A stretch of DNA of 64,000 nucleotides. It comes from Paractinoplanes durhamensis. GTDB lineage: Bacteria; Actinomycetota; Actinomycetes; Mycobacteriales; Micromonosporaceae. Under the pieces are notes generated by a model. The model saw only the letters and a program-made list of their open reading frames with translations, searched no databases and was not told where the DNA came from. Position numbers and translations under genes: made by a program. The DNA lies in the NCBI RefSeq assembly GCF_016862175.1, contig NZ_BOML01000048.1, positions 62,001 to 126,000 of the forward strand. Reading direction: 5' to 3'. Positions 1-7,942 of this stretch are shown here, in pieces (the stretch's first letter is position 1; every line of letters begins with the position of its first letter).

Positions 1-1
1 G

Positions 2-229
2 GACGACGTCTGGTCGATGTCGCCGGCCGAGCGCAAGGCGATGGGCTACGACGCCCTGCCGGAAAACCTCTCCGAGGCGATCGACGTGATGAGCAAGTCC
101 GAGCTGGTCGCCGAGGTCCTCGGCGAGCACGTCTTCGACTTCTTCCTGCGGAACAAGCAGGCCGAATGGGAGCAATACCGGCGCGAGGTCACCCCCTACG
201 AGCGGCAACGTTATCTGGGCGCTCTGTAA
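2..229 (+). CDS. Glutamine synthetase, type I (GlnA2-like), C-terminal end
   Basis: This is the 3' end of a gene that begins before the window; 75 codons are visible and the reading frame is open from base 2. The tail (ELVAEVLGEHVFDFFLRNK, then VTPYERQRYL) matches the C-terminus of actinobacterial GlnA2-type glutamine synthetases and differs from the GlnA1 tail, which ends in a tyrosine-adenylylation-type region followed by FDI. The family joins ammonia to glutamate using ATP and acts in the cytoplasm; GlnA2-like paralogues can prefer other amine substrates. The active site lies outside the window, so the exact substrate cannot be judged. The stop is followed by a short spacer and a hairpin before a membrane protein gene. 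Confidence 0.85.
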   Translation, partial: DDVWSMSPAERKAMGYDALPENLSEAIDVMSKSELVAEVLGEHVFDFFLRNKQAEWEQYRREVTPYERQRYLGAL

Positions 230-250
230 CCCTGTGGAGATCTTCTTGTA

Positions 251-285
251 CGGTCTCTCCTGACTGCCCGCTGAAGGAGAGACCG
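251..285 (+). promoter_or_regulatory. Hairpin that buries the ribosome binding site and start of the DUF350 gene
   Basis: A perfect 10-bp inverted repeat, CGGTCTCTCC (251-260) and GGAGAGACCG (276-285), flanks a 15-base loop. The right arm contains the Shine-Dalgarno sequence GGAGAG and ends on the first base of the GTG start codon at 285. In mRNA the ribosome site would be paired. It could also weaken read-through from the glutamine synthetase gene. The geometry is read directly; the regulatory effect is inferred. Confidence 0.6.
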
Positions 286-710
286 TGCTGCAAGATCTGC
301 TCGAAGGTGCTGGCCGCAGCATCGTGTTCGGCCTGGTCGGGATCGGCCTGATGGCCCTGGGTTACGTTCTGATCGACATCCTGACCCCCGGCAAGCTCCG
401 CGACCTGATCTGGTCCGAGCGCAACCCGAACGCCGCGTTACTGCTGGCGGCCAACCAGCTGGGCATCGCCCTGATCGTCTTCACGGCCATCTTCACCAGC
501 TACGACTCGTTCGCCGACGGCCTGGCCTCGACGGTCATCTTCGGCATCGTCGGCATCGCCATCATGGGCCTGGCCTTCCTGGTGCTCGACTGGATGACCC
601 CCGGCAAGCTCGGCGAGGTCATCTGCACCCCCGACCGCCACGGCGGCGCCATGGTCTCGGCTGCCACCCACTTCGGCGCCGCGCTGATCATCTGCGCCTG
701 CATCGCTTAA
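285..710 (+). CDS. DUF350 family membrane protein
   Basis: The product is 141 residues and has the two-fold internal repeat typical of DUF350 proteins. Two membrane hairpins each end in a related motif, LIDILTPGKLRDLI near residue 30 and VLDWMTPGKLGEVI near residue 100. I count four membrane segments. The molecular function of the family is unknown; in several bacteria such genes sit in envelope-stress or tellurite-resistance-like contexts. The GTG start at 285 is supported by GGAGAG at 276-281 with ordinary spacing, but both lie inside a strong hairpin. The gene follows the glutamine synthetase on the same strand and converges with the ribonuclease gene. Confidence 0.8.
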   Translation: MLQDLLEGAGRSIVFGLVGIGLMALGYVLIDILTPGKLRDLIWSERNPNAALLLAANQLGIALIVFTAIFTSYDSFADGLASTVIFGIVGIAIMGLAFLVLDWMTPGKLGEVICTPDRHGGAMVSAATHFGAALIICACIA

Positions 711-806
711 AACCTTTTTCTGAGTACGAGGTCACGCCCGGTCCCCGCCGCCGCGCCCGGGCGCTGCCCACTCACCCTCCCTGCCGCCACCATCCGGGCG
801 GTCCTG

Positions 807-829
807 GTGGGCCGGGCAGGCCGGCCCAC
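807..829. terminator. Hairpin between convergent genes
   Basis: GTGGGCCGG (807-815) and CCGGCCCAC (821-829) form a perfect 9-bp stem around a 5-base loop. It lies between the DUF350 gene and the ribonuclease gene, which converge here, so it could stop transcripts from either side. There is no T-run on either strand, as is common in GC-rich actinobacteria. Confidence 0.55.
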
Positions 830-862
830 GCGCGGGGCCGGCCGGTCGCGCCGGTCCCGGTC

Positions 863-2281
863 TCAGGCGGTGTGTTCGAACTCGACCTTGCGGGTGGCCG
901 GGTCGGCGATCGTCAGGCGGGCCCGGATGCGTTCGCCCAGTGGGAGGTCGCCGAGGCAGCGGGCCCGCACCGCCGGGTCGTCGAGGGCGACCGTGCCGCC
1001 CGGCGGGCGGTTGCGGCCCGGGTCGTCGCGGTCGACCACGCCCGCCTCGAACGTCTCGCCCACCCGGCCGTTCAGCAGCACCGCCTCGGCCAGGTCGATC
1101 GCGCCCCGGGTCGCCGAGCCGGCCAGCCGGTCGGTGTCGCCCATCGCCTTGGGCAGCCGGGGCAGCGCCTCCCGCGCCCACTCCGGCACCGCTGAACCGG
1201 CCACCAGGGCCAGGCAGACCTCGGTCGCGTAACGGTCGGCCAGCCGCCGCAGCGGGGCCGTCACGTGCGCGTACGGCGCGCCCACCCCGCCGTGCCCGGT
1301 CTCGGCCGGCGGCGTGCCGTCGAACGGCGTGTAGGCGGCGCCCCGCAGCAGCTCGGCGGCCTGGTCGAGAAAGGCGGCACCGCGCGGCGTCGCCGGGTCC
1401 ACCGCGGCGACCACCGCCCCGACCGAGGCGCCCTCGGGCCAGCCGACGCCGAGCGACCCGGCGGCGGCGCGCAGCTTGGCCACCGCTTCCGGCTTCGGCG
1501 CCGGCATGGTGCGCAGCAGCCCGACCCCGCCGCGCAGCATCAGCCCGGCCGCGGCCATGCCGGTGAGCAGCGAGATCTGCGCGTTGTACTCCTCGACGGC
1601 GAGCGGCGCCCGCAGCACCAGCCGCCAGCCGGCGCCGTCCCGCTCGACCTCCTGCTCGGGCAGCGGCAGGTTGACCGCGCCCCGGTCGGCGGCCCGCCGG
1701 GCGAGCAGCGCCCCGAGCTCCGGCAGCAGCGCGAGCGGTTCCGGCGCCGTCCCGGCGTCGACCTGCCGCTGCACCCCGTCGTAGTCCAGCTTGGCCCGGC
1801 TGCGCACCCGCGCCCGCTCCAGCCCGACGTCGACGATCGCGCCGTCGGCGTCGAGGTCGATGGTCCACAGCACGGCCGGCCGCTCGACATCCGGCAGCAG
1901 ACTGGCCGCCCCTTCACTGAGCACCTCCGGATGCAGCGGAATCCGCCCATCCGGCAGATAGATCGTCTGCCCCCGAACCCAGGTCTCGGCCGCGAGCGCC
2001 CCGTCCGGCCGGACGAACGAGGCAACGTCGGCAATCGCATACCGCACCCGATAGCCGCCACCGAGCCGCTCAAGATGCATGGCCTGATCAAGGTCCCGCG
2101 AGGAGGCCGGATCAACGGTCACGAACGGCACGTCCGTCCGATCGACCCGCGCCGCCGCATCCGCCCCCACCGCAGCCTCGGCCTCGGCGATCACCGCCGC
2201 CGGAAACTCACCGGGAAGCCGCAGCTCCCGCCGCAGCGCCGAGAAGTCGATCTGCGGCGCCCAAACCCTTTTGATCGGCAC
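863..2281 (-). CDS. RNB-domain ribonuclease (RNase II/R family, short form)
   Basis: The 472-residue protein carries the RNB catalytic domain from about residue 45 to 370. The signature DPASSRDLDQA at residues 57-67 holds the acidic metal ligands. The enzyme is expected to degrade RNA processively from the 3' end in the cytoplasm. It lacks the cold-shock and S1 domains of classical RNase R, as is usual for the short actinobacterial proteins. The start is GTG (CAC at 2279-2281). No clear Shine-Dalgarno is visible, and a TAGTAA-like box a few bases upstream would allow a leaderless transcript. The gene converges with the DUF350 gene. Confidence 0.88.
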   Translation of the reverse strand: MPIKRVWAPQIDFSALRRELRLPGEFPAAVIAEAEAAVGADAAARVDRTDVPFVTVDPASSRDLDQAMHLERLGGGYRVRYAIADVASFVRPDGALAAETWVRGQTIYLPDGRIPLHPEVLSEGAASLLPDVERPAVLWTIDLDADGAIVDVGLERARVRSRAKLDYDGVQRQVDAGTAPEPLALLPELGALLARRAADRGAVNLPLPEQEVERDGAGWRLVLRAPLAVEEYNAQISLLTGMAAAGLMLRGGVGLLRTMPAPKPEAVAKLRAAAGSLGVGWPEGASVGAVVAAVDPATPRGAAFLDQAAELLRGAAYTPFDGTPPAETGHGGVGAPYAHVTAPLRRLADRYATEVCLALVAGSAVPEWAREALPRLPKAMGDTDRLAGSATRGAIDLAEAVLLNGRVGETFEAGVVDRDDPGRNRPPGGTVALDDPAVRARCLGDLPLGERIRARLTIADPATRKVEFEHTA

Positions 2282-2475
2282 GCCCCATTACTACCAGCCC
2301 CACCCCACCCCGAAACGCACCCGGCCACGCCAACGACGGGCACACACACGAGGGAGCCGTCGCTGGGCCGACCACGCCGCACACGCGGCATGTGCACAAG
2401 AGCAACCCTTGGGCAGCAGCCCCTGGGCGCGTGGCCGGGCCCGGCCTCGCCGCACACCCGGCTACGCCGGATACA

Positions 2476-2508
2476 CCGATGGCCACGCCGGAAGGGCGTG
2501 GCCATCGG
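2476..2508 (-). terminator. Terminator hairpin after the histone-like gene
   Basis: A 14-bp perfect stem around the 5-base loop GGAAG lies 14 bases past the stop codon of the histone H1-like gene on the minus strand. The rest of the interval 2282-2475 shows no gene. Confidence 0.65.
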
Positions 2509-2522
2509 ATGGGGTGTTGCGG

Positions 2523-5500
2523 TCAGGCGCGCTTTGCGGTGGCCTTGCGGGCCGCGGTCTTGCGCGGGGCCGCGGCGGTGTTGCCGGCCGCGGCCTTGCG
2601 GGCCGCGGCGGCCGTGGTGGCCGTGGCCACCTTGGCGGCGTTGGTGGCCGAGTTCTTGGTCGTCGTCGCCGCCTTGCCGACGTTTGTCGCCTTGGCGCGG
2701 GCCGTCGTCTTGGCGGCCCGGGTCGCCGTGTTGGCCGCCTTGCCCGCCATCGAACCGGCCGCGGTGGCCTTCGTCGCGGTGGCCTTCGTCGCGGTGGCCT
2801 TCGTCGCGCCCGTCGGGGTGGCGGTCGCCTTCTTGGCCGGAGCCGACTTGGCCGCCGCCTTCTCCGCCGCGGTCGCCTTGGTGGCTGCCGCCTTGGCGAT
2901 GCTCTTCGCCGCCCTCGGCATCGCGATCTTGGTGGCTGCATCGGCGCCGGCCCGGCTCGCGGCCGACTTCGCCGCACTCCGGTTGGCCGCGGCCAGCTTG
3001 GAGGCGGAAGCGCCGGCCGACTTCGCCGCGGTGCGGTTGGCCGCGGCGAGCTTGGACGCCGTCGCGCCGGAGCGGGCCGCCGCGCGGTTGGCCGCCGCGG
3101 TCTGGGCGTTCGCCGAGCCGGTCGCCGACTTGGCCGCGGCCCGGTTCGCCGCCGCCGTCTTCGCGTTGGCCGAGCCGCCGGCCGAGCGGGCCGCGGCCCG
3201 GTTGGCTGCCGCGGTCCCGGCGTTCGCCGAGCCACTGGCCGCACGGGCCGCCGCCCGGTTCGCCGCCGCCGTCCTGGACGCCGCCGACCCGCCGGCCGAC
3301 TTGGCCGCGGTGCGGTTGGCCGTCGCCGTCCCGGACTTACCGGCGGCCGCCTTCGCGGCACTCCGGTTGGCCGAGGCGGTCTTGGACACGGCCGTCTTCG
3401 CCGCCGACCGCGCCATCGTCGCGGTGGTGGCCGCGGTCGCGCTGGCCTTGGCCGCCCGGCTGGCCGTCTTGGCCACCGTCCGCGCCGCCGTCGCCTTGGT
3501 CCCGGTCGCCTTGGTCCCGGTCGCCTTGATGGCGGTGGCCTTAGTAGTGTTCGCCTTGGTAGCGGTGGCCTTGGTCGCCGCCTTCTTGGCGGTGGCCTTG
3601 GCCGCGGTGGCCCTGGCCGCCGTCGCCTTGGTAGCAGTAGCCGGCGCCTTCTTGGCCGCCGTCCTGGCCGGGGCCGTGCCGGCCCCCCGGCTCGCGGCCT
3701 TACTGGCCGGAGCCTTCTTGGCCGCCATCTTGGTGGCAGGCGCCTTCTTGGTCATGTTGGCAGCCGCAGTCTTGGCCACTGTCGCCTTCTTCGCCGCAGT
3801 CGTGGCCGCGGCGCTCTTCGCCGCGGCAGTCTTCGCCGCGGCAGTCTTCGCCGCGGCCGTCTTCGCCGCGGCCGTCTTGGCCACCGCGGTCTTCGTGGCG
3901 GCGGTCCGGGCCGCCACCGCCTTCGTGCCGGCAGTGCCGGTCGTGCCGGCCGTGCCGGCCGCCGTCTTCGCCACCGTCGTCGTCTTACCCGCCGCGCTCC
4001 GAGCCACGGAGGTACGGGCCGCGGAGGTACGGCCGGCCGAGGTACGGGCCGCCGAGGTACGGGCCGCCGCTGTCTTCGCGGCCGCGGTCGCCTTGGTGGC
4101 CGCCTTCTTCGCGGCCGCCGTGCGCGGCGCAACCTCCTGCGCGGCGTTGACCGCCTTACCCGCGGCCGTCGTGGCCCGCGAGGCCGACTTAGCCGCGGTC
4201 TTCGTGGCGGTCCGAGCCGTCTTGGCCGTGGACTTGGCGGCCGTACTATTCTTGCCCGCCTCGGGCGTGATCACCGGCATACCGCTGATCGACCCGATGA
4301 CCGCGGGCATGACCGTGTCCCGGCCGCGCCGGCCGGTGGTCTTCCGGGTCGGTGCGATGCCCGACCTGGTCGCCTCGGACATCTTCGGCGCCGGCGCGAG
4401 CGGCATGTCATCGTCCATATCGGCCGCGGGCGTGGGCTCCGGAATCGTCGCCGTCGTCATCCCCGGCATCGGGCTCATCGCCGCCGCCGTACGCCGCGGC
4501 GTGACCGGCCGGCTCTTACCGGAAGCGCTCCGCCCGGCGGACGCCGTCTTGACCCCGGCGGTCCGCGTCGAGGCGACCTTCATCCCGGCACCCCGAGCCG
4601 AGTTCGTCCGGACCGCACCGCTCCGGGACGCCGACGCAGCGGCCGGCTTCGGCGCGGTCGGCTTGGCCGTGGTCGGCTTCATCGGACGAGCCGGCTTCGG
4701 CGCCGGCTTGGCCGTGGTCGGCTTCATCGGACGAGCCGGCTTCGGCGCCGGCTTGGCCGCCCCGGCCCGCGTAACGGTCGCCTTCCCCACTGCGGTACGC
4801 CCAGCCGCGGTACGCCCAGCCGCAGAACGCCCAGCCGCAGAACGCCCAGCGGCACTCGTCGTATCGACCGCCGTGCGCCCGCCCGCGGTCACCTTCCCCG
4901 CAGTCCCACGTCCGGCGGCAGCCGCGGTCCCCGCAGCCGCGGTCCCCGCAGCCGCGCGTCCGCCGGTCGCCTGCTTGGCGATCGTCCGTCCGGCAGCAGC
5001 CGCCCCGGCGACCTTACGGCCGGCGGCGGCCAGGCCGGCCACGGTGCGTCCGGCGGTGGCCTGCTTGGCGACCGTGCGACCCGCAGCGGCCGGCTTAGCG
5101 GCGGCGGCGGCCTGCGCAACCGTGGCCTGCGCAACCGTGGCCCGCGCGGAAGCGGTCCGCGCGACGGTTTGTGCGACGCCGGCCTTGGCGACGGTGGTCT
5201 GCTTGGCAGTGGTCGGCTTGGCAGCGGCCCGCCCGGCGGCCGTACGCGCCGCGGTCTTGCCCGCGAGACCGGCCTTCACACTCGCCGCTGTCCCCCTTTT
5301 TCGCGAAATTTCGGACCGCTTCGTCGTCGTCGATTTCGCTGACGCCGCAGCCGAAGCGGGGGCCGGCTTCACGGCGGACCGGGCCGTCGACGCCGTCCGG
5401 TTCGGGGTGGTGGGCTTGGGCACCACGGGCCGGGTCGTGGTCGTCGTGCGTACCGTCGTGGTCTTCGTGGTCCGGGAGGTCGCGGCCGCGACCTTCGTTC

Positions 5501-5570
5501 CCGCGGCGTTTGCCCGCGCGGGCTTTCCGGAAGTTGAAGCTCTGGTCGGAGCCTTTTTGGCAGCGGCCAT
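2523..5570 (-). CDS. Very long histone H1-like Lys/Arg/Ala-rich repeat protein
   Basis: The product is 1015 residues, made mostly of Ala, Lys, Arg, Thr and Ser in short degenerate repeats of the AAKTA/RTAA type. This resembles the C-terminal tails of histone H1 and of bacterial HupS or Hc1 proteins, so it probably binds DNA or RNA by charge and sits in the nucleoid. No HU-like fold precedes the tail. A region of about 90 residues near the centre is different: it is rich in Pro, Met and Gly and contains a short acidic patch (DMDDD). The ATG at 5570 is chosen because AAGGAGG lies just upstream and the protein then begins MAAAKKAPTR; the longer reading frame lacks such a site. Exact 45-bp duplications show recent repeat turnover. 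The gene could be mis-assembled in length. Confidence 0.75.
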   Translation of the reverse strand: MAAAKKAPTRASTSGKPARANAAGTKVAAATSRTTKTTTVRTTTTTRPVVPKPTTPNRTASTARSAVKPAPASAAASAKSTTTKRSEISRKRGTAASVKAGLAGKTAARTAAGRAAAKPTTAKQTTVAKAGVAQTVARTASARATVAQATVAQAAAAAKPAAAGRTVAKQATAGRTVAGLAAAGRKVAGAAAAGRTIAKQATGGRAAAGTAAAGTAAAAGRGTAGKVTAGGRTAVDTTSAAGRSAAGRSAAGRTAAGRTAVGKATVTRAGAAKPAPKPARPMKPTTAKPAPKPARPMKPTTAKPTAPKPAAASASRSGAVRTNSARGAGMKVASTRTAGVKTASAGRSASGKSRPVTPRRTAAAMSPMPGMTTATIPEPTPAADMDDDMPLAPAPKMSEATRSGIAPTRKTTGRRGRDTVMPAVIGSISGMPVITPEAGKNSTAAKSTAKTARTATKTAAKSASRATTAAGKAVNAAQEVAPRTAAAKKAATKATAAAKTAAARTSAARTSAGRTSAARTSVARSAAGKTTTVAKTAAGTAGTTGTAGTKAVAARTAATKTAVAKTAAAKTAAAKTAAAKTAAAKSAAATTAAKKATVAKTAAANMTKKAPATKMAAKKAPASKAASRGAGTAPARTAAKKAPATATKATAARATAAKATAKKAATKATATKANTTKATAIKATGTKATGTKATAARTVAKTASRAAKASATAATTATMARSAAKTAVSKTASANRSAAKAAAGKSGTATANRTAAKSAGGSAASRTAAANRAAARAASGSANAGTAAANRAAARSAGGSANAKTAAANRAAAKSATGSANAQTAAANRAAARSGATASKLAAANRTAAKSAGASASKLAAANRSAAKSAASRAGADAATKIAMPRAAKSIAKAAATKATAAEKAAAKSAPAKKATATPTGATKATATKATATKATAAGSMAGKAANTATRAAKTTARAKATNVGKAATTTKNSATNAAKVATATTAAAARKAAAGNTAAAPRKTAARKATAKRA
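3796..3885 (-). repeat. 15-bp tandem repeats coding for AAKTA units
   Basis: Inside the histone-like gene about five consecutive copies of a 15-bp unit (GCGGCAGTCTTCGCC and close variants on the plus strand) encode successive AAKTA-type pentapeptides. Such arrays change length easily by slippage. Confidence 0.7.
4666..4755 (-). repeat. Exact 45-bp tandem duplication
   Basis: Two identical 45-bp copies (4666-4710 and 4711-4755) lie side by side within the histone-like gene and each encode a 15-residue Pro/Lys-rich unit containing KPARPMKP. Perfect identity suggests recent duplication. Confidence 0.85.
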
Positions 5571-5661
5571 CTGGGTGTTCCTCCTTGCGAATGACTGCGG
5601 GCTCGTCTCCGCATGGAGACTACGAATTCCGGCTTGGACACAGGGGGTCGCTAAGCCGGTG

Positions 5662-5868
5662 TCAGCTTTCCTCCCCGGTCCAGCGGGCATCCGCGGCGTC
5701 CCACTCGGCATTGCGCTTCTCGACGGTTTCGAGTGCCCGCGTCGCTTCGTCAGCCGTGGCGTAGGGGCCGAGCCGGTACTGGGCGGGACACAGGTCGTCG
5801 CCGGTCTCGACACGGCTGTCACGAAGGCACCAGAAGTAGCCGCCTCCGCCGGGCCCACTGTCGTTCAT
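5662..5868 (-). CDS. Small SPOR-like conserved protein
   Basis: A 68-residue protein with a pattern common in short actinobacterial proteins: a YFWCLRDSRVE start with a cysteine, a second cysteine in DLCPAQYRLGPY, then the segment YATADEATRALETVEKRN. The last part looks like the repeat unit of SPOR-type domains, in which a strand is followed by an Ala/Glu helix. The function is not known, and the pairing of two cysteines may mean a disulfide or metal site. The ATG at 5868 is preferred to an upstream TTG because the conserved part begins right after it; a weak GAGGTG lies 12 bases upstream. It is transcribed toward the histone-like gene, which starts 92 bases further on. Confidence 0.65.
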   Translation of the reverse strand: MNDSGPGGGGYFWCLRDSRVETGDDLCPAQYRLGPYATADEATRALETVEKRNAEWDAADARWTGEES

Positions 5869-5962
5869 GCAATCACTGTGCACCTCAAACCGACCATCCG
5901 CCACCGATTCGGGCAAAAAGTCCTAAATTTCCACATTGGATTCGTCAGGAAATCCACAAAAA

Positions 5963-5991
5963 CCGCCCCGGCCGAGTGACGGCCGGGGCGG
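5963..5991 (-). terminator. Rho-independent terminator of asd
   Basis: On the minus strand CCGCCCCGGCC and GGCCGGGGCGG form an 11-bp perfect stem around a 7-base loop, followed directly by five Ts. It lies 15 bases past the stop of the aspartate-semialdehyde dehydrogenase gene. This is the most canonical terminator in the window. Confidence 0.9.
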
Positions 5992-6006
5992 AATTCGAAA
6001 TGACGA

Positions 6007-7032
6007 TCAGCGAAGTTCGGCGGCGACCAACTCGGCGACCTGGACGGCGTTGAGGGCCGCGCCCTTGCGCAGATTGTCGTTGGAGACGAACAGCGCGAGT
6101 CCGTTCTCCACCGTCTCGTCGGCGCGGATCCGGCCGACATAGGACGGGTCGCGACCGGCCGCCTCGAGCGGGGTCGGCACGTCGGACAGCTCGACGCCGG
6201 GCGCGGTCGCGAGCAGCTCGCGGGCCCGGGCCGGCGACAGCGGCCGGGCGAACCGGGCGTTGAGCTGCAACGAGTGACCGGTGAAGACCGGCACCCGCAC
6301 ACAGGTGCCGGAGACCAGCAGCCCGGGGAGGTCGAGAATCTTGCGGCTCTCGTTGCGGAGCTTCTGCTCCTCGTCGGTCTCGGCGCTGCCGTCGTCGACG
6401 ATGGAACCGGCCAGCGGCAGCACGTTGAAGGCGATCGTCTTGCTGAACGAACGGGGCGCCGGGAACTCGACGGCGGCACCGTTGTGGGTCAGCTCGGTGG
6501 CACGGTCGGCCACCTTCTTGATCTGCTCGTCGAGCTCGCTCACGCCGGCCAGCCCGGCACCGGAGACGGCCTGGTAGGTGGTGGCGATCAGCGCGGTCAG
6601 GCCGGCCTCGTCGTGCAGCGGGCGCAGCACCGGCATCGCGGCCATGGTGGTGCAGTTCGGGTTGGCGATGATGCCCTTCGGGCGGTTGCGCGCGGCGTCC
6701 GGGTTGACCTCGGAGACGACGAGCGGAACGTCCGGGTCCATCCGCCAGGCCGACGAGTTGTCGATCACGACCGCCCCGGCTTCGGCGACCCGCGGCGCGA
6801 GCGACTTGGAGCTGCCCTTGCCGGCCGAGAACAGCACGATGTCGAGACCGGCGAAGTCTGCGGCCTCGGCATCCTCGACGGTCACCTCGCCATCGCCCCA
6901 CGGAAGGGTGCGGCCCGCGCTGCGCGCGGAGGCGAAGAGCCGGAGCTCGCTGACAGGGAACTGGCGCTCGGCCAGGATCCGGCGCATAACGCTGCCGACC
7001 TGTCCCGTCGCCCCCACAATGCCGATCCTCAT
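6007..7032 (-). CDS. asd: Aspartate-semialdehyde dehydrogenase
   Basis: The 341-residue enzyme reduces aspartyl phosphate to aspartate semialdehyde with NADPH, the branch point to lysine, diaminopimelate, methionine and threonine. The N-terminal nucleotide-binding motif GIVGATGQVG (residues 4-13), NSSAWRMDPDVPLVVSEVN, and the active-site NPNCTTM with Cys127 are all present. The length fits the family. The ATG at 7032 is preferred to a start 20 codons earlier because it places the Rossmann motif at the N-terminus; no strong Shine-Dalgarno is visible. The gene stands alone, divergent from the methyltransferase gene, and ends at a strong terminator. Its usual partner, aspartokinase, is not in this window. 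Confidence 0.95.
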   Translation of the reverse strand: MRIGIVGATGQVGSVMRRILAERQFPVSELRLFASARSAGRTLPWGDGEVTVEDAEAADFAGLDIVLFSAGKGSSKSLAPRVAEAGAVVIDNSSAWRMDPDVPLVVSEVNPDAARNRPKGIIANPNCTTMAAMPVLRPLHDEAGLTALIATTYQAVSGAGLAGVSELDEQIKKVADRATELTHNGAAVEFPAPRSFSKTIAFNVLPLAGSIVDDGSAETDEEQKLRNESRKILDLPGLLVSGTCVRVPVFTGHSLQLNARFARPLSPARARELLATAPGVELSDVPTPLEAAGRDPSYVGRIRADETVENGLALFVSNDNLRKGAALNAVQVAELVAAELR

Positions 7033-7144
7033 GCCGACAAAAGTACGGCCTGAACTGCCCGCGAAGAAATCGCATAATCCACCGCGTACCAAATAATGGG
7101 ATTTTTGTTCCGTATATTAGGACGGCGGGGCTAGCTTCGGAGGC

Positions 7145-7942
7145 ATGGCGACCTACACGCACGGACATCACGAGTCGGTCTTGCGCTCACACCGCTGGCG
7201 CACCGCAGAGAATTCGGCGGGCTACCTGTTGCCGCGGCTGAATTCCGGAGTTTCGGTGCTCGACGTCGGCTGCGGTCCCGGCACCATCACCGCCGACCTG
7301 GCGACCATCGTCACACCGGGCCGGGTCACCGCCCTGGAGGTCACCGCGGCCGCCCTCGACCTGGCCCGCGCCGAGATCGCCCGGCGCGGCCTGACCAACG
7401 TCGCCTTCGCGGTCGGCGACGTGCACACGCTCGACTTCGCCGACGACACGTTCGACGTGGTGCACGCGCATCAGGTGCTGCAGCACGTGACCGACCCGGT
7501 GGCCGCGCTGCGCGAGATGCGCCGGGTCACCAAGCCGGGCGGCCTCGTCGCGGTGCGCGACAGCGACTACGCGGCGTTCACCTGGTTCCCGCAGCTGCCC
7601 GAGCTGAGTGAGTGGCTGGATCTCTACCAGCGGGTGGCCCGCCGCAACGGCGGCGAACCGGACGCGGGCCGGCGACTGCTCTCCTGGGGTCGCGCGGCCG
7701 GATTCACCGAGATCACCGCGACGTCGAGCACCTGGTGCTTCGCCAACCAGGAGGACCGGGACTGGTGGGGCGGCATGTGGGCCGACCGGGTGCTGAAGTC
7801 GGACATGGCGGCGACCGCGCTGCAGACCGGCGCCGCCACGCAGGAGGATCTGCAACGGATCTCGGACGGCTGGCGCGCGTGGGCGGCCGACCAGGACGGC
7901 TGGTTGTCGTTGCTGCACGCGGAACTGGTCGCTACGAAGTGA
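7145..7942 (+). CDS. Class I SAM-dependent methyltransferase
   Basis: A 265-residue protein with the methyltransferase fold. Motif I VLDVGCGPGTITADL is at about residues 39-53, the acidic end of strand 2 is in VTALEVT, and motif LDFADDTFDVVHAHQVLQHV is near residue 100. It resembles UbiE/MenG-like enzymes but the substrate cannot be told. The start is the ATG at 7145; GGAGG lies only one base before it, too close for normal use. A TATATT box at 7113-7118 is a possible -10 element. The 3' end overlaps the convergent peptidase gene by 11 bases. Confidence 0.8.
   Translation: MATYTHGHHESVLRSHRWRTAENSAGYLLPRLNSGVSVLDVGCGPGTITADLATIVTPGRVTALEVTAAALDLARAEIARRGLTNVAFAVGDVHTLDFADDTFDVVHAHQVLQHVTDPVAALREMRRVTKPGGLVAVRDSDYAAFTWFPQLPELSEWLDLYQRVARRNGGEPDAGRRLLSWGRAAGFTEITATSSTWCFANQEDRDWWGGMWADRVLKSDMAATALQTGAATQEDLQRISDGWRAWAADQDGWLSLLHAELVATK

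Noticed and set aside
732..1868. Minus-strand frame of 378 codons overlapping the ribonuclease
   Set aside because: It is Arg/Gly-rich in the manner of shifted GC-rich codons, while the RNB frame has clear motifs.
3796..4755. Possible CRISPR-like array in the repeats
   Set aside because: Repeats are adjacent, in frame and coding, with no spacers.
2271..5979. Two plus-strand frames of more than 1000 codons
   Set aside because: They lie opposite the Lys/Ala-rich repeat gene. Its GC-rich codons leave other frames open. They lack a good ribosome site and any known domain.
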